Source: Fragilariopsis cylindrus CCMP1102 (lineage: Eukaryota > Bacillariophyta > Bacillariophyceae > Bacillariales > Bacillariaceae). Taken from it: 32,195 nt of DNA. Below, in pieces: positions 29,201 through 32,195 of this stretch (position 1 is its first letter; each line of letters opens with the position of its first letter). The notes under the pieces were generated by a model, which searched no databases, was not told where the DNA came from, and saw only the letters and a program-made list of their open reading frames with translations. The DNA lies in the NCBI GenBank assembly GCA_900095095.1, contig FMBT01000007.1:1-32195 (forward strand), read 5' to 3'. The position numbers were made by a program, and so were the translations under genes.

Positions 29201-30117
29201 TGGGGAAGACTTTGTCCACGTGAAGCTCCCTCCACCTCTGTTAGTAGACATGCACGGAGATCAAGATCATATCAGTGATTATATCAAACGCAATGGTACG
29301 AAGTGGACGAAAGTAGAGTCGAGGTAAAGCCTGACGATTCGAAGGCGGCTCCACATGGTGGCAGCGCGGGGGGTCTTCACGTTGTGCAACCCATCGATTC
29401 CTATTTAGTGATTGTAGAGGGTGGATCAGGTTGCACCCAGAGCGTTGAGATAGGAGAAAGAATTGATTCCGCAGTCCAAGCAGATGATGTGCACGGTACA
29501 AACAAATTAGACTTGGTGATATCCACCGTATCTGGTAATGTGATAACATTGGAAAGTGAAGCACCATTTCATCCATTAATGTTTGGAATAACGGCGAATT
29601 GAGAAGTCGAACTAATGCCGCTGCTCACGGGTACAGCGCATCGCAGGGTATATTTGTTCATGAAGTTAGTCGACAATACCGAGATATTTTTGGAGTATAC
29701 GTACCAGTAACTTTTGAGATTTTTGACAACCGCCCAAACATCCAAAATGAACCCGATAAACGCAAATACGCTGTTGAGATCAAGACTTCGACTTCATTAT
29801 TAGTATTTCGAAAGGATATCGAGTCACCTGGAATTTATACTGAGCGAATTTATATCCCACACGGTCCAGGTTACTACGAATTGAGTGTGATACTCAAGAC
29901 AAGTCATGGTTTGATTTATGAGGACAGCTTTCATATTGGATATAATGTCAATTATATGAGTGGCTTCAGTATTTTGTTGTGGCTTCCACTCACTATAGCT
30001 ACGATTTGTGTGTTTCTTATGGGAGCCAAGAGACAGGCACAAAATTGGGACGATGACGACTTCCAGAGTAACGGACAAGGTATCTTGGGGGGTAGCTATG
30101 GCAATCTTCCAGAATGA
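26238..30117 (+). CDS. DEX1-like FG-GAP repeat membrane protein with 14-residue tandem repeats, 2 exons, frame-broken
   Basis: Exons 26238-28430 and 28573-30117; about 1,246 residues after corrections. A signal peptide (SLFVFLLLVVLVVTVYG) is followed by FG-GAP/integrin-alpha-like blades with Ca-binding loops: DVNGDGILDAILTDY, DIDGDGSSEILMGTS, DVDGDGVLDIVILLQ. A lectin/Ig-like domain (VPVTFEIFDNRPN) and one C-terminal transmembrane helix (FSILLWLPLTIATICVFLMGA) precede a short acidic tail. Order and motifs match plant DEFECTIVE IN EXINE FORMATION 1, including YVMDA, CLDHTGKKIW, VISTVSGNVITL and HPL..W near the second half. An acidic, repeat-rich insertion (about residues 270-660) splits the propeller. 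Frame breaks: ~26560 (extra base or two missing), ~27070, ~27565, ~29305, ~29577 (one base missing each). It is likely a secretory-pathway or surface glycoprotein; in plants the family acts in pollen wall patterning, and its role here is unknown. Confidence 0.88.
27330..27790 (+). repeat. 42-bp tandem repeat encoding a 14-residue acidic unit (10 full copies plus 1 degenerate)
   Basis: Unit K-V-V-Y-D-S-x-x-E-D-E-K-N-Q, where xx is LE, LD, FE or IE. Copies alternate LD and FE types in pairs, suggesting amplification of an 84-bp dimer. Ten full copies span 27330-27748; the count is one base short because copy 6 lacks a base near 27565, which shifts the frame. The eleventh copy (27749-27790) degenerates. 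Confidence 0.95.
28431..28572 (+). other. Intron of the DEX1-like gene (142 nt, GT-AG)
   Basis: The donor GTGAGT follows AGATGGG and the acceptor AATTCTAG precedes GTCGTCAGG. Splicing joins NPRWG to RQEHLDLSGDH in frame; the unspliced frame stops after five codons. Confidence 0.9.
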
Positions 30118-30442
30118 AGTCTTCTTTGATTATCTATGCATAAATTTCAATTGTTTTACATGATGTATTTGTAGTCAAAATAGATAGTATATATATAATA
30201 TATTTTTATTCATACGATTTGTAGTTTTTCAACATTTTATCAATTATCATACTATTATTTATATAAGATAAGATCTTGATTGTGACCAAGTGTGAAAATT
30301 TCTGATATAAGTTAGAAATGAAGATAGTAATTTTGACAGAAGAAGTTCAAAAATATGACGGTGACTACAACAAAAATATCATTATTTATGTATGTATTTA
30401 TTATATAAAAGTAAGTATTATTCATATTTCATATTCATGTGT
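30118..30442. other. Spacer between convergent genes
   Basis: 325 bp, very AT-rich with a TA-rich tract near 30187-30203. No gene was recognised; expected 3' UTRs of the DEX1-like and rpiA genes. Confidence 0.35.
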
Positions 30443-31434
30443 TTATTTTTTAACAGATATCCCATCCTTTCCTGCAATGATAACAGCTGTACTCATATCA
30501 CAGAACAGACCATGGTCGACAACACCAACAACGGCCTTAATATCTAACGCCATTTTACGTGCATCCTTAATAGCTTCCTCAAAATGTAAATCAACAATAT
30601 AATTTCCATTATCAGTTACAGCAATATCATCACCATCAGGTTGATTACTTGATGATGAACCCATTCGCAGTACAGGCTTGCATCCAGCACATGAATCAAG
30701 AGCAGCAACTTGTCTCATGGTATGTTCATGACAGAATGGTGTAATTTCAACAGGAATGGGGAAACCAGGTCCTAGTCCATCACATAACTTCGATTCGTCG
30801 ACTGTGTGGTGATTTATGATATTTTGGATAACAAATAGGAAGAAAAATAAATAGAAAGAATTTTAGGAAACAAACAAGCAAATGGATAAATTAATAATTG
30901 TGTGCATATAATATATCATAGGCCTAATTTTTTTAATTACGTACCAATAACAATGAATTTATCGGCCATAACTTCGACCATTTTTTCTCGAAGGAGTGCA
31001 CCACCACCACCCTTAACTAAATTCAATGACGGATCAACTTCATCAGCTCCATCAATAGCAACATCCAACTTCGAATGTGTATCAAGGGTAACTAATGGAA
31101 TATCAAGACTTAATGCTTGTTCCTTCGTTCGTTCACTTGTTGGTATACAAACAATATCTTTAAGTTCACCAGATTTTAATAAATTACCAACACGTTCAAC
31201 GGCAAAGTATGCAGTAGAACCAGTTCCTAAACCAACAACCATACCAGATTTGACATAATCATCGACGGCTTTGTAACCAACCATCTTTTTGAGTTCATCT
31301 TGAGTTAATGCAGTTTCTGCCATGTTTAATGCAAATGATGTAGATTGACGTGAAGTAATGGCAACAGGTGAAAATGCGTTCACGGTTCCTAAAGATAAAG
31401 TTAATAAAGCGGTTGAAAGGTTTTGGATGCGCAT
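30443..31434 (-). CDS. rpiA: Ribose-5-phosphate isomerase A, plastid-type (2 exons)
   Basis: Exons 31434-30945 and 30801-30443 on the minus strand, 282 residues with no frameshift. It interconverts ribose-5-phosphate and ribulose-5-phosphate in the Calvin cycle and pentose phosphate pathway. A signal peptide (LSTALLTLSLGTVNA) followed by FSP gives the plastid motif VNAFSP. Active-site blocks: GLGTGSTA (68-75), IDGADEVDP (127-135, catalytic Asp residues), KGGGGALLREK (141-151, with the catalytic Glu at 150), and after the splice VDESKLCDGLGPGFPIPVEI and MRQVAAL. The C-terminus GVVDHGLFCDMSTAVIIAGKDG is canonical. The ATG at 31434 is chosen because it gives a clean signal peptide; an upstream in-frame extension would start further out without a signal. 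Confidence 0.96.
30802..30944 (-). other. Intron of rpiA (143 nt, GT-AG)
   Basis: On the minus strand the donor GTACGT follows ATTGTTATTG and the acceptor CACACAG precedes TCGACGAATC. Splicing creates FIVIVDESK, conserved in RpiA. Confidence 0.95.
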
Positions 31435-31953
31435 GATTATTATTACAAATATGAAGAGATGAATTGAATTGGTATCGAGTCGAAAGAACAAAATTGTGAG
31501 GTTATCATTTACTTCAGTCTTGTAAATGCTGGAGTACAAGTAAACTTACTCGATAGTGCTTCTTATTAGATTCTTTTTTCTTTCGTGGCAATCCTCATCT
31601 ATGACGTACTTTTCGTTTGCGCAAACTACACAAATCTTGTGAAAATCTTCGACCGAGAGGTACCTACTTTTAGTACCTTGTCTACCTTCGGTTATGCAGT
31701 TACGAGTACGAGACTGGATTTGGTCACGGATACTATTGCTCCGACTCCTACGACTAAAGTGTCACGATCATTCGGAATCCAAAAATAATAAGCGAAGAAC
31801 CTTTTCTTTCGTACAGTATCCATTTTCTTTTGTTCATGTCTGCGACAACAACTGGACAAAAATCTGTAGTCATGAGATCTAATTTCCTAATCATAGCCAC
31901 TGCAGTGACAATCTAATAAAGTGTATTGCATTGTATCGTTATCGTTGACCATC
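31435..31953. promoter_or_regulatory. Intergenic region between divergent rpiA and the 31954 gene
   Basis: 519 bp between divergent starts. A plus-strand reading at 31585-31788 is open but lacks an ATG and has no recognised domain. A near-palindromic GTACC-containing patch (about 31660-31682) is visible; nothing else was identified. Confidence 0.35.
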
Positions 31954-32195
31954 ATGGGTTTCATTTTGCAACGAATTACTGCTGTGACGCCAACAAAGTT
32001 GTTCCTATCAAAAGTAGCAAATCAACAGTTTGCTCAACGATCGATTAGTGCATTCTGCTACTGTCGGCCTGATAATTATTATGGTTCTTCTAACACAACA
32101 ACAACAGCAACACCAATGAGTGCTAATACTAATACTAGCAGTAGAAGTTATCATCAAAGTACACTAACTATGTTCGAATCTACGATTGCCGATGA
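31954..32195 (+). CDS. N-terminus of a mitochondrial-type protein (3' end cut by window edge)
   Basis: The ATG at 31954 opens a frame that runs 80 codons to the window edge without a stop. The N-terminus (MGFILQRITAVTPTKLFLSK, later FAQRSISAF) is rich in Arg, Ser, Thr and hydrophobic residues with no acidic residue for the first ~40 positions, typical of a mitochondrial presequence. A Thr/Asn/Ser-rich linker follows, then SYHQSTLTMFESTIAD, where the mature domain may begin. The protein cannot be identified from this fragment. It diverges from rpiA. Confidence 0.6.
   Translation, partial: MGFILQRITAVTPTKLFLSKVANQQFAQRSISAFCYCRPDNYYGSSNTTTTATPMSANTNTSSRSYHQSTLTMFESTIAD

Noticed and set aside
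1..32195. CRISPR arrays, operons, riboswitches, phage genes
   Set aside because: The genes have spliceosomal introns and eukaryotic targeting signals; no spaced direct repeats of CRISPR type or polycistronic spacing occur.

Overview
The window looks like nuclear DNA of a photosynthetic stramenopile, most likely a diatom. Genes are dense, carry few and short GT-AG introns (about 70-250 nt) and sit on both strands. Several proteins start with a signal peptide followed by an 'A-F' type cleavage motif (VNAFAP, VNAFSP, SYAFIA, TTAFLI), the bipartite address for plastids of red-algal secondary origin. Poly-Asn, Gln, Asp, Ser and Thr tracts are common. The species cannot be named from the sequence.

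Layout: (1) 1-5.6 kb: an MFS transporter (ZIF-like) cut by the left edge, a mitochondrial-type protein of unknown function, a plastid-type Cys-motif protein, and HslV peptidase with one intron. (2) 6.7-9.8 kb: WDR75/Nan1-like (UTP17) WD40 protein. (3) 10.4-15.5 kb: bacterial-type RNase HII, a plastid-type SET-domain protein, a small secreted Cys-rich protein bracketed by two similar ~70-bp elements, and a frame-broken low-complexity protein. (4) 15.8-19.2 kb: tRNA-Tyr(GUA) with an 11-nt intron, then a gene-poor stretch holding a PiggyBac-like transposase relic. (5) 19.2-22.2 kb: a 969-residue low-complexity protein with a CxxC...HxxxxC module. (6) 22.3-24.5 kb: a candidate small spliced gene divergent from a plastid-type DnaJ. 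(7) 24.8-30.1 kb: dihydropteridine reductase divergent from a large DEX1-like FG-GAP membrane protein that contains ten full 14-residue repeats plus one degenerate copy. (8) 30.4-32.2 kb: plastid-type ribose-5-phosphate isomerase divergent from the 5' end of a gene cut by the right edge.

The genes are mostly unrelated housekeeping functions arranged as divergent pairs. About nine of the roughly sixteen proteins carry an organelle-type N-terminus. The most striking global signal is that eight genes, plus the transposase relic, are broken by single-base frame changes. Most go in the same direction (one base missing), and several lie in homopolymer runs. Other genes, including the 2.9-kb ORF, are perfectly open. 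Consensus indel errors are the leading explanation, but the pattern should be checked. Frameshifted genes are annotated here as single genes spanning all frames.
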